64,000 bases of DNA. Source: Arthrobotrys musiformis (taxonomy: Eukaryota > Ascomycota > Orbiliomycetes > Orbiliales > Orbiliaceae). Where the stretch lies: assembly GCA_036971715.1 (NCBI GenBank), contig JAVHJL010000002.1, positions 652,501 through 716,500 of the forward strand, written 5' to 3'. The notes under the pieces were generated by a model, which did not search any database, was not told where the DNA came from, and saw only the letters and a program-made list of their open reading frames with translations. How positions within the stretch are numbered: the stretch's first letter is position 1; every line of letters begins with the position of its first letter. This document shows positions 1 through 12,192 of the stretch, piece after piece. The position numbers and the translations under genes are program-made.

Positions 1-1000
1 CCGTTGTCGTCGATCTGGACCTTCTTTTCCTGTAAGCTGCAAGTGATAGCTTTGACACCCCCCTAGCTAGCTAGCTAGACGAAACGACTAAAGGGAAAGA
101 AGAAAAATTGTTGAGATGCGGACTGTTATTTTCTTTCAGATATATACATGGGTATGCGAATCTTGCCTCTCACACCCGAAATACCTCTCGCATTCTCCCC
201 CCCGTCCCAGAGCCTTGCTGAACCAGAAACTCTGGGGAAATGGAAGAAATATATATGAAGTTATAAGCGCCGGAAATCGCACCCTCCAATAGCGAGGTTT
301 TCTTTGTTCGAAAGTCAAAAACCCACAGACCCCCCCCCCTCCCCTTACCCCGAGGCGAGTTCTTTCAGAAACAACATATGCAATGCAACCAAGGGGGAGT
401 TTTGTGAATAATGCAGGACAGCTATATATATGTACAGTGAAGATCATTATAAGAAATTGGCAATATGTGCTGGCTAGTATAGCAGATAACGGACAGCCCG
501 AAGGGAGGTGGGCTTAAATTGCAACAATGAACAAGGGCTAAAGCGACAGAAAACCCACAGGCTGGAGATGTGATCTGGATAAACGTAACGGTAAATTCAA
601 ACTAGAGAACCGCAAAAGTGGAAACTTTTTGTACGGGAATATATTGATCAAAGGCAAAGGGAGCCAATCGCTTCGTTTCGCCTTTGCGAGGGGACTCGAA
701 AAATCAAATCGTGGACATGAACAACAATGCAATGTGGGTATCCTTTCGAAAACAGAAAATGACCGAGGTAAAAAGAGAAGGAGGAAGAAGGGAAACCCGA
801 CCACCGTGCAGCAGAGTCCTGTTTCTTTCCTCTACCTGTTTCCCTTCCTCCTCCTCCTTCGTTAAAACAACCATGACAATTTGTACGAAATATGGAACGC
901 CTTTCTCCGCACCTGCCAACCAGGGACGGAAAGAAAAGTCAAGACAAAAAAAAGATTTCCCCTTCGTCCCCGGGGGAAGAATAACATCTTCCCTCAAGGA
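1..1000. other. Intergenic, no gene recognised
   Basis: I see no coding region that I can support. There is a short CTAG tandem repeat near 63-78, C and G homopolymer runs near 330-345, and a pyrimidine-rich tract near 820-860 that resembles the CT-rich leaders of filamentous fungal genes, but no convincing start follows it. The stretch abuts the 3' end of the minus-strand gene that ends at 1001. Confidence 0.5.
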
Positions 1001-2115
1001 TTAAGAGATGCAGGGTAGGACGTGTCCACCACCACACTCTTGAGGGTACCATCTAACCATGTCTCTCATCCACTGTGCCCTTCTATGGGACTCGGAAAAC
1101 TGCGCGTTCTCGAGTTCCTTCTCGTAGCCGATACCGTAGTTCTTTATTGTAGCGAATCTTTCGTCGGATTTTCGTCGGCGTACGACTTCGGATATTAAGG
1201 CGGTCTCGAAGTTGTTCGATGGTGCTAAGAATAGTAAATCGCACAGTTAGAATCTTCGTTCGGGTTTCGGTTTCGATCGCGACTTTCTTTCTCTTTCTCC
1301 TTCATGTAAAAACTCCGACAGGATATTGTAGATTGGTAAGACGTACTGTAAGCAAACTGAACCCAGTCCTCGATGGATCCTTCATCGATTGCTTCCTCGT
1401 CATCAGAATCCTCCATGACTTCATCCTCATCAACTTTCTTCTTCAGGTCGTTTTGAACAAAACACCCCCTTCTTCTCCTCGTCGTTGTCGCGTTTCCCTT
1501 AGCCACAGGCACTTGAATTGGTAACGACCTAGCCATTTTGGAAACCCCAGTTTCCTCGTGGTCGCATTCGCAATCATCGCATCCGCAGTCGCTATCTGGA
1601 TAAAACACAGGACTCTCGTAACCGCTAACCGCGGAACTTCCGCTTCCGCTACTACTTCCGCTGCTTGAGTAATTTTCGTACGTCCTCGTCCTCCTCAAAG
1701 GCGAGTGGAAGAATACATCGGAAGAAGTACTTCCTCTTCTACTCGCTGTGTGCATTGAATGGGCGTAGTCGTAATTTGGCAGTTTGATGTCTGTATCTTC
1801 AACGCCCTGTAAACGTGCGAGGCAAATCGACGGACGACGAGATGTATCGGCAGCGGTGGGGACGTCCAAATGAATTGGTGCAATTATGGAAGCTGAATGA
1901 TGATTGCAGTCGTTTTCCAAATCCGCCGGGACTTCTTTTTGAGAAATTGTAATTGTTTCGTAGACGTTGGCGGGGAGAAACCAGGAAGAATCTGGGGTAT
2001 CGATGTCTGATAGATCTTCCTCAATGATGAGAGCGGAGATACGACGGGGAGGTAGGCCGTGAGTATTCACTGTAGGCCTGAGGGGTGGGGATTGGAGGTA
2101 TGCTTTAATTGGCAT
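1001..2115 (-). CDS. Hypothetical acidic, serine-rich protein (2 exons)
   Basis: Not recognised. The ATG at 2115 opens a frame reading toward 1225. An in-frame stop there is removed by an intron (proposed 1283-1225, with a CTAAC branch site about 20 nt before a TTCTTAG acceptor). The second exon 1224-1001 continues in phase and ends SEVVRRRKSDERFATIKNYG...PCIS, giving about 351 residues. Visible features are a Ser/Gly run (YENYSSSGSSSGSGSS), a short Cys cluster (DCGCDDCEC), a basic TTRRRRG patch and a Glu/Asp tract (DEDEVMEDSDDEEAIDEG). There is no signal peptide or membrane segment, so it is probably an intracellular, largely disordered protein. The acceptor is well supported. Two other donors (at 1313 and 1319) also keep the phase, so the donor is less certain. 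Confidence 0.6.
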
Positions 2116-5100
2116 TTAATATGATTTTCAAGGAGTAAATGATTTTACTCGTAGACGATGTATTTTATTGAAGTTGTTATTGAAGTACAGTATAGTACTA
2201 ACTAAACTGTATGAAAAGGGTATAGTTTGGGATATACAAGTATCGTATATCTAAAAGATAGGTTCCGTATATGGGGAGTAACTCGTGTAGTCGAATTAGG
2301 CTTTGGATGTATAATATGCACTGAAATGCTTTAGGGCTGTGCCTGGCGGTGTACAGCCTTATATACAGAACCAAGGAATACAAGGTATCAGACCACAATC
2401 GGGACGGACCACGGGGTTACAGACTATACTAAAGCTGATTGTAGTTTATGACCCGGGGCACGTCCAGCTGGCACCCTACGCAGTTCGGGGAAATATGGAG
2501 AGTAACGATGTCATAAAGCTTGATACTAGAATCATGTCATGGCGAGGTCATGCATGGTGGCCGTTACCGTCCCTAAAATTTCCCCCCCGTCCATTTCGGG
2601 GCATCAGGACGCTTTGGTGGCAATAGGAACGGGAACTAAGACTGCGATCCAAGCCAGATCCATGAATGTTCCATTGTTCTTTACCCTTTTGATGAAGTTA
2701 TTAGGGTTTCGCATAGCTTTCCGTAGAGCAGTATCGGGATGAATCGCGACAAGAACAGTTTCGTTGTAGTAATTTGCAGGGTGCACATACCACAGGTCAA
2801 GGTGGCCTGATAGAGCCTACATGCGAGATCTGGACAAGGATTAAACGGAAAGGGACGAGGTTCCTAAAATCCAGCCTATCGCGCATCGACGCGCAAATCC
2901 CTTTCAGATCGAATGGGGCACCAGATCGGGTTTATACGAAGTCGGATGGTTCCGCTGCACCAGAGACGCTAGGATTTCGCAGAGGTTCGCCCATTGTGGT
3001 GTGATATTTTGGGGCTAAGTGAGGGTGGCGTGACAAGGTTTTGCGTTGTCTGCAACAATGGAGGTTGACGTTGCTTAGCGCTATAACTGTGTAGGACAAC
3101 GTATGTTAGTCAACGTACGATTCATACCAGACGAGCGAGACATATATATCGGAACTCCCTTCCCGCCCTAGCCAGCGCAGTGGTTTCGATTACGGAAGGG
3201 GGTGGGCTTCTTACATGTTAAGTGCTATACGTCTCATGATCACGACGAAATTTTACTTCTCTGATAACCCCTTCGTCGCTTTCTATAACCCAGAACGGGG
3301 CTCTACCCTCTGCCGCGGTGGATTCTTCCGTTATCTTGAGCCCGTGAGGCGTTGGGTCTAATGGGCCATGGCATCTGCCTAAGTTTCCTAGTTCAAGATG
3401 TTTTTTTTCTTGGGGAGTCATCATGATCAGATGTTCGACAATGAAGCAAAAAACACTTCGAATGAGATAATCTCTTTTCTTTCTCCCTTTCAATTTTCTG
3501 AGAAGACCGGCCGCTTCGACGGATTCCGACCCTGCGAGTAGAGGTTAAACGATTGCATCATTCAGCGTCCCATAGATTCCTTTTTTTTTTTTTTTTTTTA
3601 ATTTTTTAATTTTTTTAATTTTATTCCTTTTTTTTTTGTCGGGAGCCTGTCGCAATCAATCTCGGATGCAATTGTCACGGAACCCATTCGACTCGAGCCG
3701 AACTCGTCGACCCGGCCCTGCTATGCAATCCCATCATAGAACAGCCGACCGTTAGCCATGGCTAAAAACCTTGAGAGGGAGCTCTGGATATATTGTGTAC
3801 ACCCAGTAGAAATGATACATCCTGAGATGCCGACGACTGCACATGCCAGATCGAAACCTGTCAATTCCTTCTTGCTGTTACAGATACAAGAAAGAAAGAA
3901 AAAACAAGTTTTATCCAACCACAGTCACCTTACAAATACACAAGCTGCCTGTCAATCAGTACTACCGCAGTTAGCATAAGCATCAGCACCTGCAATCTGA
4001 ATTTGAAATTTGGGTCTAGGCAAGGGAGTTAAGGGGTATTTGCAGAGAATAGGAAAGAATAGGAGCTTTTCCGCTCTTTCCAAACTCCGGCGTACCGGTG
4101 TAACAACGGACGGATTGGATTTTTGGATTATCGTTACACAGGAAGACGCCTCAGGGTCCATCCTGGCTCTGGGCCTTTCGTTTGTGTTGCCATGCTGTTG
4201 ATCCAACAGAGCTCAACTCAACAGCTCACTTCCAGACGTCAATAATAATCATGGCTCCTGTGACGATTGTAAAGAGGAAGAAAAAAAAAGAAAGTGGTGA
4301 TAAAAGAGGTCTGGAGTGATATCATGATATCTAGATTTTACCCGGGAAGGGTAGGCATATTGATATCGAGAGCTTTGGCGAAAGAGAGAGGGGGAACGTT
4401 GCTTATCGTTGAATTCGAAGACGTACCTTTTGATAAACTCGAGCACTCGAGTCATTGAGAAAAAATCCCTGATCAAGGCCACCACCTAACCGCCAACCAT
4501 CTCCTTCGGAAAGTCAAAATTCTATTATACTGTCGATGATCGCCGACAAATTCGAAAGGAATGCCTCTCAGAGAAAAAAAAAACCTTCTCTAGAAGCCGA
4601 TAACCCCCAAGCCAAGATTCAAACCAGAGGCAGCAGTTCCTGTGACCCCATCCCCCAATTAAATACCTATCAAAAAGATAAAAAACATTCTTCCCAGAAG
4701 TTTTCATTCTCAATTGCGACGTCTTGCAGGAAGTTCTTTGACGTATGTATGTACCGTGATAGTTCTGTGATCGCAGGTTTTCGCATAACACACCACACAT
4801 ACATGATCCCTGCCTTTTCTTCGCAACCCCGCAAATCCACCCCTGCACCTCTGATAGGACCTCCGCAGAACAAACCTTTTTTTAGCTTGGTCACACCATG
4901 TGATACCCCAACCTTGGACATTTTTTTCAACCGACGTGAAGCAAAATCCAAGAATTGAGCTGAGAAGAGGAAGCACAGACTGCGAGATGCCTAGGCAAAC
5001 AAGCTGCTTTCTCGTACTTAGCTTAAACCTATGTCGCGAGTAATGCGTGCGGAAACCTGCATGATCGTCTTGGTAGCTATCGCAGTTGCATGATAGACTA

Positions 5101-5575
5101 CTGGATTCGGAATGGATTTGGGGGTTGAACAAATCAAAAAAATCAGGATACTGGAGTTTGCAGAACATGGTCATGCAATGAGAGGAGACTAGGTCGTGAT
5201 CACTTGCACGACCCTCCAACATATATTTGATTTAGGAGTTCACCGCCGGATGCGGGGAAAGCTATACAGTTCTTCCTCCCCTTCTTCATTTACCCTTCCT
5301 CGATGCATCCTTCCGTTTTCTGCTAGTTAGGCCTTCAGTTCATGAGGACCATTTATATCAACCCTCATACCCCGTTCTCAGTTCATATCAACGAAAACAT
5401 CTAAGCTGCCAATTCGCACAATTATTATATCGACACTCAAACATAATTCTTAATCTCTAATACCTTTTCCGTCTTTGCGAGACCGCTCTCCATCCTCCTC
5501 TATTTCTAGATCTCCCTCCCCGCAACGCCACCACAAAAATACAACATATCACACCCAAAATTCACAAACACAATC
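2116..5575. other. Intergenic, 3.5 kb, no supported gene
   Basis: No frame here has a recognisable domain or a coherent exon chain. The stretch holds an 18-nt T run at 3582-3599 followed by further T/AATT tracts to about 3637, AT-rich patches, and a CT-rich 5' leader immediately before the gene at 5576 (about 5450-5575). Confidence 0.5.
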
Positions 5576-5995
5576 ATGTTCTACATTCCAAAAACATTAC
5601 CCGCTCGTCGAATATCCTTAAAATCAAAATCCAACCAATCGCCAGCCAGGGCGTTCCAAAATGCTAGCAAGCGGGTTTTCGACTGCATGATTCAATCTCT
5701 CGCCACAGTTTCCATGGCGTATGGGCATTACCCAGTTATGCCGCCTCCACCACCTTATCAGTGTTCACACCAAAACCAACGTCAAAGTCGCCAACCTGCA
5801 AGACCGGAGACCTCCTGCGGCGTCCACTCGGTTCCTGACAGAATTGCAAAAAGCCATAATGAGAAAGAACGACAAAAGACAAAACGTCGTCCACAATCCG
5901 AAGTAATTTACATCAGGCGCAACGAATTTCAAGATTCGATGGATTCGTTAGCGGATATGGGATATAGAGAAGTCTGCGCTAGAGAATTCCTTTGA
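5576..5995 (+). CDS. Hypothetical small basic protein
   Basis: A single-exon frame of 139 residues that I do not recognise. It is preceded by a pyrimidine-rich leader changing to a CA-rich stretch just before the ATG (CACAATCATG), the usual look of a fungal 5' UTR. The N-terminus is basic and Ser/Arg/Lys rich (LPARRISLKSKSNQSPARAF) and could be a mitochondrial presequence, but this is not decisive. A proline run (MPPPPPYQ) sits near residue 57 and a Lys/Arg-rich segment (KERQKTKRRPQ) near residue 100. No homologous family comes to mind. It may be a real orphan gene or a fortuitous frame. Confidence 0.45.
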   Translation: MFYIPKTLPARRISLKSKSNQSPARAFQNASKRVFDCMIQSLATVSMAYGHYPVMPPPPPYQCSHQNQRQSRQPARPETSCGVHSVPDRIAKSHNEKERQKTKRRPQSEVIYIRRNEFQDSMDSLADMGYREVCAREFL

Positions 5996-6472
5996 AAGGA
6001 ATACCCTCGTGGTTGTGTTTTTTTTCCTTTGAGTGGTATTCTGTTATTCTTTTCTGTACACTAGTCTATGATCACGAGTAGCGATTAGAGAAGAAACGAG
6101 CGAAGGAGAGGAGCTCGAGAACAGGGAGAATTCTAGAAGGAGAAGAACCGGAAGGAACTCAGATCAATGTCTAAGGAACGAACCCAACAGTCAATTGAAA
6201 TTGGGGAATTAGTGTGCTTGAGGACAAAGACCACCAGGTATGAAGAAAAGCACCACTCAAGAAAACAGGGAGAAGAAAAAAAGAAGGCTATGACAAACAG
6301 GAATGCAAACGCTCTATCCTAGTGGCCAATCACTGATGCTCTAGCTCTAGTCTGCTATGATTGCAAGAACGGAAGAACAAGCAAGTCTAAAAAATGCAAC
6401 CTTCAACGACGAAAAACCAAACATCCCACGGCCATTACAACAATGTCTGTCTCAATTTCCCAAGCACAATCT
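5996..6472. other. Intergenic, convergent 3' ends
   Basis: Lies between the 3' ends of the 5576 gene (+) and lactate dehydrogenase (-). It is purine-rich on the + strand from about 6085 to 6300. I see no gene; it presumably holds 3' UTRs. Confidence 0.5.
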
Positions 6473-7632
6473 TTAGAACTTCGCGATTTGCTCTCTTAAT
6501 GTCGCCGCCGAAGCTTCAATTTGTGCCTTTTCCTTCTCATTAAGAGGGAGTGGGATTTGAGCGACGACTCCATTTCGACCGACAACGGCTGGCAAGCTAA
6601 TGCAACATTGGTGCTCCTCATGCCAACAACTGAGGGGGTAAACAGGACGTTGATCGAAGAGGATGGCTTCGCAGATATTGGCGGCAGTAGCACCGATACC
6701 GTACGAGGTGAAGCCTTTCGCTTTAATTATTGCGTTAGCTTTCCCCGAAACTAGCTTGCCAATCTCGAGTTTCTCCTCCTCAGAGATATCGTCAATTAGA
6801 GAGATATGGGCTCCAGAGACAGTGGCAGAGGACCAAGCGACCTAGATTGAGAGGAAACGGGTTAATAAAAACGAGTTTCTCTCCGATAACATGTGGACTA
6901 TCAATTGTAATATCTAAAGGAAAGGAAAAAGAAAGGATTTTTCGTGGAAAGAACGGCAAGAGTGAAACTTACACATTGAGAGTCTCCATGTTCACCAATA
7001 ACGTAAGCATTGATCGAATTATCCGAGATCTGATTTTCGTTTGAAAAGAAGCAAGTTAGTATCCAGATCGATCTATGTCTGAAACAGGCGTGATCCGATC
7101 AAGGGTGCGGAACATCCGCGGAAAACCCATAGCTTACATTCAATCTCTGAGCAAGAAGCCCACGAAGACGGATGGAATCTAGCAAGGTTCCGGATCCTAG
7201 AACCTGGTTCTTGGGAAGTCCACTCATCTGCTGGGTGAAGTGGGTCAAGACATCCACTGGATTTGCGACCAGCAAGATGATGGCTAGCGGATTGATGGGC
7301 TGCAGGCCCTTAAGGACGCTTCCGAGGACCTTGTAATTCTTCTCGATCAAGTCCAACCGAGTCTCGCCGGGCTTTTGCTTGGCACCGGCCGTGATGACGA
7401 TAATATCCGACTGTCCGGCCTCCTGGGGGGTGGCGTACTTGATACGGACGTTGGTAAGGTAGGTGGCGTCCTGTAGATCCTGGACCTGAGCTTTGCAGAG
7501 GTCTTCAGCGATATCGACAAGACGAACTTCGGCGCAAACACGACGGAGCATAAGGGTGTGGGCAATTGTGCATCCCACGGACCCCGCACCGATGATAGCG
7601 ACGCTGGTATAGCTGTTTGTCGTGATAGCCAT
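6473..7632 (-). CDS. L-lactate dehydrogenase (3 exons)
   Basis: NAD-dependent L-lactate dehydrogenase, interconverting pyruvate and L-lactate in the cytosol. Exons are 7632-7138, 7029-6973 and 6841-6473, joined in phase to give 306 residues, the usual LDH length. The N-terminus carries the Rossmann motif (VAIIGAGSVGCTIAHTLM). Catalytic-site residues are present: the Gln of AGAKQKPGETR that selects lactate over malate, the following loop Arg, Asn in VANPVDVLTHF, Asp and Arg in LDSIRLR, and the proton-relay His in GEHGDSQ, which is carried by the small 19-codon exon. The C-terminal domain (ATVSGAHISLIDD, FTSYGIGATAANICEAIL) is intact. The coenzyme loop resembles bacterial-type LDHs more than malate dehydrogenases. 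It is transcribed away from the MFS gene, with a 2.3-kb spacer at its 5' side. Confidence 0.93.
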
Positions 7633-9911
7633 ATTTTCGGGTTCTTTTTTTTATTATAATATCCTGGTAGGTGTGAAATTTCTTTTGCTGTCTCTTTTTC
7701 GATACAGTATTATAGCTATAGGTAGACTATGCTGGTATACTATAGTTACTGACGGTGTCTGGTTTAGAGAATGGCTGGCTGGCTTCCAATTGGTTATGAT
7801 GACAACGATTGAAGTCTATGAGGTTTATGTCTGGACAAAGAGGAGAACCAATGCAATCAGCCAAAAAGACCTTCCCAACAAGCTAAGAGCTGCAGGCTGT
7901 CTGACTTACGTTAACTTCAGGTATGTGTGTGTTGATCTGTGTTGATCTGTAGACGACATGCAACACAAGGTTTTTGGGGTTCTGTTGGTTACAGGCTGTC
8001 TATGTCTGTTGTGAAGCTACTGCTACTGACTTTTATATTCTTACGTTTTATCAGACCAGTTCGAGCTCCTCGAATTGCTAGCTGGGTAATCAATGGTCAG
8101 ATATCGTCATCCTAGTGATTCGACATTCTTGGAGTTGAGGCTTCCAAGACTCCTTTCTGTCGGAGCTTCGTCGGATAATCTTTCTGCCTTGTGGCGGCCA
8201 TGTCCACGGCATTACATGATAGCTCCCAAATTTGGCCTTACTCGTTCGAACTTGACGTTGAGTTCAGTGCCAAATCGAACCATCTTGTTGATTCAAGACA
8301 CGGCATCACGAAAGCGGCTCTGGCGATTGCATTTTCAGATGCAACATGCCCAGCGGTTTCTATAAACGGATCCACCGAAATGAATCCTCAGAGCTAACAG
8401 GAGACAAAAAAGAGAGATAAAGAAATTTCCGCAGATTACGATAGCTAACTTGGGCCATGGTTCCAGCTGCCTTGCGGATTCGATGCAAGGACCGAGGAGA
8501 TGGATGGCCAAAGCTCAGGATTCGGTTCAGGGCAGTAACTTACTAGCAGGAGGATCAGATTCAGTCTCATGTGAATCTCGAGACTGTATCGTTATACCGC
8601 TTCTAGGCTGGCGTCATTCTTCGACAGCGATTTACGCGGTATGACAAAAGGCATCAGCAATCATCGCCAGCTATTTCCTCCCACATGCGCCTATCGACAG
8701 GTTGCGGTTCGCTGTCCCCTGCACTGGAACCAGGTTCCAAGATAGCTCCGGCGCCACAAAACCGTCCAGAGGTGTCTCTCGGTAAGGTGGGGGTTCCGGC
8801 CAACAGGGTGGACCCAAAACCACGCAGACCCTGGTCGCAGTTTTCCCAAGGATGCTACCGAAAGCAGTGAGGTCATGCAAAAGTGGCCTGACCATGGTCC
8901 GACGTTTGTTGCAAATTTTTTCAACTTTGTTAACGAACAAGCAAAAACACACCACCAAAGCTAATTTTGGCGAACAAACGGGGGGGCGAGAGACCGGGGA
9001 GTGTGGTGTCCACGTCTTGGGACTTCTCCTCGGAATGAACCGCCCGAGCGTGGGTCGTGCGCCCCATGCTGCGCACGTTGGAGCCAGATGGGTCTCGGGA
9101 CGCTAATGCACGGGTAGCATGATATTTTACGATTCGCGAAACGGTTTTGCGAAGATGGCTATCAAGCCTTGACCAAATGCAGGGCCCAACAGCGACAATC
9201 ACCTGAGGGAGAACGATACACTGCCATTCCTGCGATTTTGGTGGCATTCTCTCTTTTAACCCGGCGGAGCCCGTTACAAAGCAGGCAGGATTTTTTTTTT
9301 ACTCGCCTTGCCTTCCCTGCTACATGTCGCTGCCACGACCGCCAATCTGTCAATCGGCTCTTATCTTGCAGGAGAAATTTGCTATGAGACCTAGGGTGTA
9401 TGGTGCCATATGGTAATTGTTGAGAGAAACTGCAACTCGACGGGGCTGGTGCTCGACGGTCTAGACGTCAGAATACGAAAGTCACGGAATTGTTCAAATC
9501 CGGGTCCGACATTTTGCACTTTACAGCTGCGTGGAGCTCTGGTCCGCGGCTGGATATCCTTCTCCGGAATAATCAGGCAGCTCGCTGTACAGCTAGCAAG
9601 CTTAGCAGCTTACCATGCCGTGCCTTGACCACATCACAAAAAAATAATTCACCGCATATCTGCTATCACAGTTACAACGGTTTTTTTTTTTTTATTTTTA
9701 TCCTTACTTTATTTTTTCTCTGTTGCATTGATATCACGGGATTGCAGATGGCTTCTTCATATATAAAGGCGATTGGCTCCCGCCAAGAATGCATCTTCCA
9801 CCACCACTGCAGAACAGCAATCGAATAACATCTTTGTTATACATTCAAATCTAACATTTTTACAACATCATCTTTGGTTGAGTCCATTTGGGCGAAACAA
9901 GCTTTTCCACA
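7633..9911. other. Intergenic 2.3 kb between divergent LDH and MFS genes
   Basis: Upstream region shared by lactate dehydrogenase (-) and the MFS transporter (+). No coding region is convincing. AT-rich tracts lie next to both starts (a T run near 7646-7653; T-rich 9680-9720). A TATATAAAG-type box lies at about 9760-9768, some 145 bp before the MFS start codon. A GTTCAAATCC string near 9491 resembles a Pol III B box but lacks a paired arm. Confidence 0.45.
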
Positions 9912-11696
9912 ATGCCTTTGCATTTGCATATGCACATCAATTCAAAAGACCGAACAGCGGTCGCTTCGAATCCTGGTGCTCCAGATTCGGATGTCACAAC
10001 TAGTCCAGCCGACCTTGAGGGCATGGAAATATGCCATCACGTCGAGACACTAGATGTACGCAATTGCATTTTCTGATTATGTTTTCTTACAACGGCTGAC
10101 GATATTTGAATAGGAGAAACAACGATTGAGAAAACTCGATTGGGGTTTGATCCCATGGCTCTCTTTGCTATATTTGCTAGCTTTCCTTACTCGTATGTTC
10201 ACCATACCAAAAACGATATATCAAGGTTTTGGAGAGTTTCAGCTAATATCCGGGCACCGTAGGTACAAACATTGGAAATGCCAAACTCGCCGGTTTCACA
10301 ACAGCGATCCATCTCGACACGAGTGGTGAACAATACAATCTCGCCCTCGCCTTGTTCTTCATTTCCTACTCGCTTTTCGAACCCGCCTCCAATGTCCTCC
10401 TTAAGATGCTCAAGCCCAATCACTACTTGACGCTTCTTATGGTTCTTTGCGGTATCATTACAATTTCCACTGGCTTCGTTTCAAACGCTGGCGGTCTCTT
10501 TGCCGCTAGATTCTGTTTGGGTGTCGTCCAAGCTGGTGTTTTCCCAGGTGTCAACTACATTCTTTCTTGTTGGTACCGTCGTTCAGAGCTTGGTTTCCGA
10601 AGCGCAATCTTTTTCTCCGCAGCTGCCATTTCTGGTTCTTTTGGTGGTTTGCTCGCCTACGGTTTACAGCAAATGGACGGCGTTGCCGGAAGGGGTGGTT
10701 GGTCATGGATCTTTATTATTGAGGGTATCATCGTCGTTCTTATTGGTATCATCTCGTGGTGGATGGTCTTCAACTTCCCAGAAGATTACGCCAACAAGCC
10801 GAACAGCAAGCGTGCCAGACTCATCAGATGCGTTGAAGAAAACACACACAGAAGGGACTCAATCCCAGCTGATACACCACCAGAGCGACCATTCTCCCAA
10901 ACCCTCAAGCTCAGCTTGACAGATTGGAAGACTTGGACTGGTATCATGATCTACGGTGGTGCTGCTGGTCCCCTCTTCGCCTTCTCGCTTTTCCTTCCTT
11001 CGATCATCGCAGATATGGGAACATACAGCCCAACGACCTCCCAGCTTCTTACAATCCCACCATACATCGTCGGTTGTATCGCCACCCTCATCATTGCTTT
11101 GATCGCCGATAGAACCGCCCAGCGTGGTCTTTGCAGTATTTTCACCTGTCTCTTCGCCATTCTAGGTTTCTTCCTTTTGTTGTTCGGCAAGAACGTCGCA
11201 ATGAAGTACACCGGTACTTTCCTTGCCGCCATCGGTATCTACCCGTGTATCCCCAACGCTGTTGCCTGGAGTTCAAACAACATTATCGACCCCGGCAAGC
11301 GTGGATTGTCTCTTGGGTTCGTCATCGGTCTTGGTAACTTGGCTGGTGTTGTCAACTGTTTTGTTTACAGACAGAAGGACAAGCCCGACTACAAGATGGG
11401 ACACGGCGTCGTTTTGGGTTTCTTGATCGTCTTATTGTTGGGTGGTAGTTGTTTGCAGCATTTCTTGTTGGTCAGGGAGAACAAGAAGAAGAGAGAGCAT
11501 TTGGCTTATATCGCCGACCGGGAGAAGAACGGTACGCAAGAGGAGCTTAAGAAGATCGAGGAAGAAGACAAGAAGAGAAGAGAAGACGGTAATGAGGATA
11601 GGTACGTTCTATATTCTAATCTAATCGAAAGCTTTTTGGAATTAAAACTAACTGATTGGATTTTCTAGTGACGACAACTTTGTCTACGTCGAGTAA
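9912..11696 (+). CDS. MFS transporter, anion:cation symporter (Dal5/Tna1-like) family (4 exons)
   Basis: A plasma-membrane major facilitator of the fungal allantoate/nicotinate/pantothenate permease group, importing a small organic anion or vitamin-like substrate with protons. Exons 9912-10055, 10114-10192, 10263-11601 and 11669-11696 join in phase into 529 residues, typical of the family. The hydrophilic N-terminus leads into TM1 (KLDWGLIPWLSLLYLLAFL), the RTNIGNAKLAGF loop split by intron 2, and family motifs such as RFCLGVVQAGVFPGV and GFRSAIFFSAAAISGSFGG. The second half follows a cytosolic loop near residue 270. The charged tail (ENKKKREHL...EEEDKKRRED) ends DDNFVYVE after a tiny last exon. 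The start is the ATG at 9912. Substrate cannot be assigned from sequence. Confidence 0.9.
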
Positions 11697-12192
11697 TTTA
11701 CTCCTTTTCCGACATTCCTTTTTTCCTTATTATTTTTAATATTCGCTCCTTACGATTCTTTTTCTTTTACGTACACCTACGATATACCAATTTGTTGCAT
11801 TTTAGCTATGGGTTTTAGACGGATTTTTTTTTTTTTGGTCACGACACTGAGTGACGGGACGGTATATTCAAGACTATTAGATTATTAGACTGTTCTATAT
11901 TTTTTTATGGTCATGTATTTGATTTGGAGGATTTTGTACAACAATTGTACCTGTCGATTCAGGTACTCCCGCAGGCATACACTACAGCGGTTCAAAAGAA
12001 AGGCTAGAATTAGAATGAAGGTCTTTTATTAATGGTATTCTAATACAAAAACTTACGAGCACTTCAAATCTAGAATGTCAGAGTGACGTAAAGGGGGAGC
12101 TAGCCGGCTAGCTTTTTTCGTATATGTACTTTAGCTATAGGTCCACTCATTTTTCTTTCCCCCTTTTTTCTTTTTTTGAGTATGGTACAGGT
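11697..12192. other. Convergent intergenic region with palindrome
   Basis: Region between the 3' ends of the MFS gene (+) and the next minus-strand gene. It is AT-rich with T runs and contains the perfect palindrome at 12098-12113 described separately. I see no gene. Confidence 0.5.
12098..12118 (+). other. 16-bp perfect palindrome followed by a T run
   Basis: The sequence AGCTAGCCGGCTAGCT at 12098-12113 is its own reverse complement. The T closing the palindrome is followed by more T, giving TTTTTT. It looks like a bacterial-style terminator hairpin, but eukaryotic Pol II does not use these. It may help 3'-end formation between convergent genes or be chance. Confidence 0.5.

Noticed and set aside
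8671..9250. Overlapping frames on both strands between LDH and the MFS gene
   Set aside because: No motif, no consistent splice chain, and similar length on both strands, as expected by chance in balanced-composition DNA.
9485..9510. GTTCAAATCC string as a tRNA T-arm
   Set aside because: The flanking bases do not form the 5-bp stem and no D-arm or acceptor is found.
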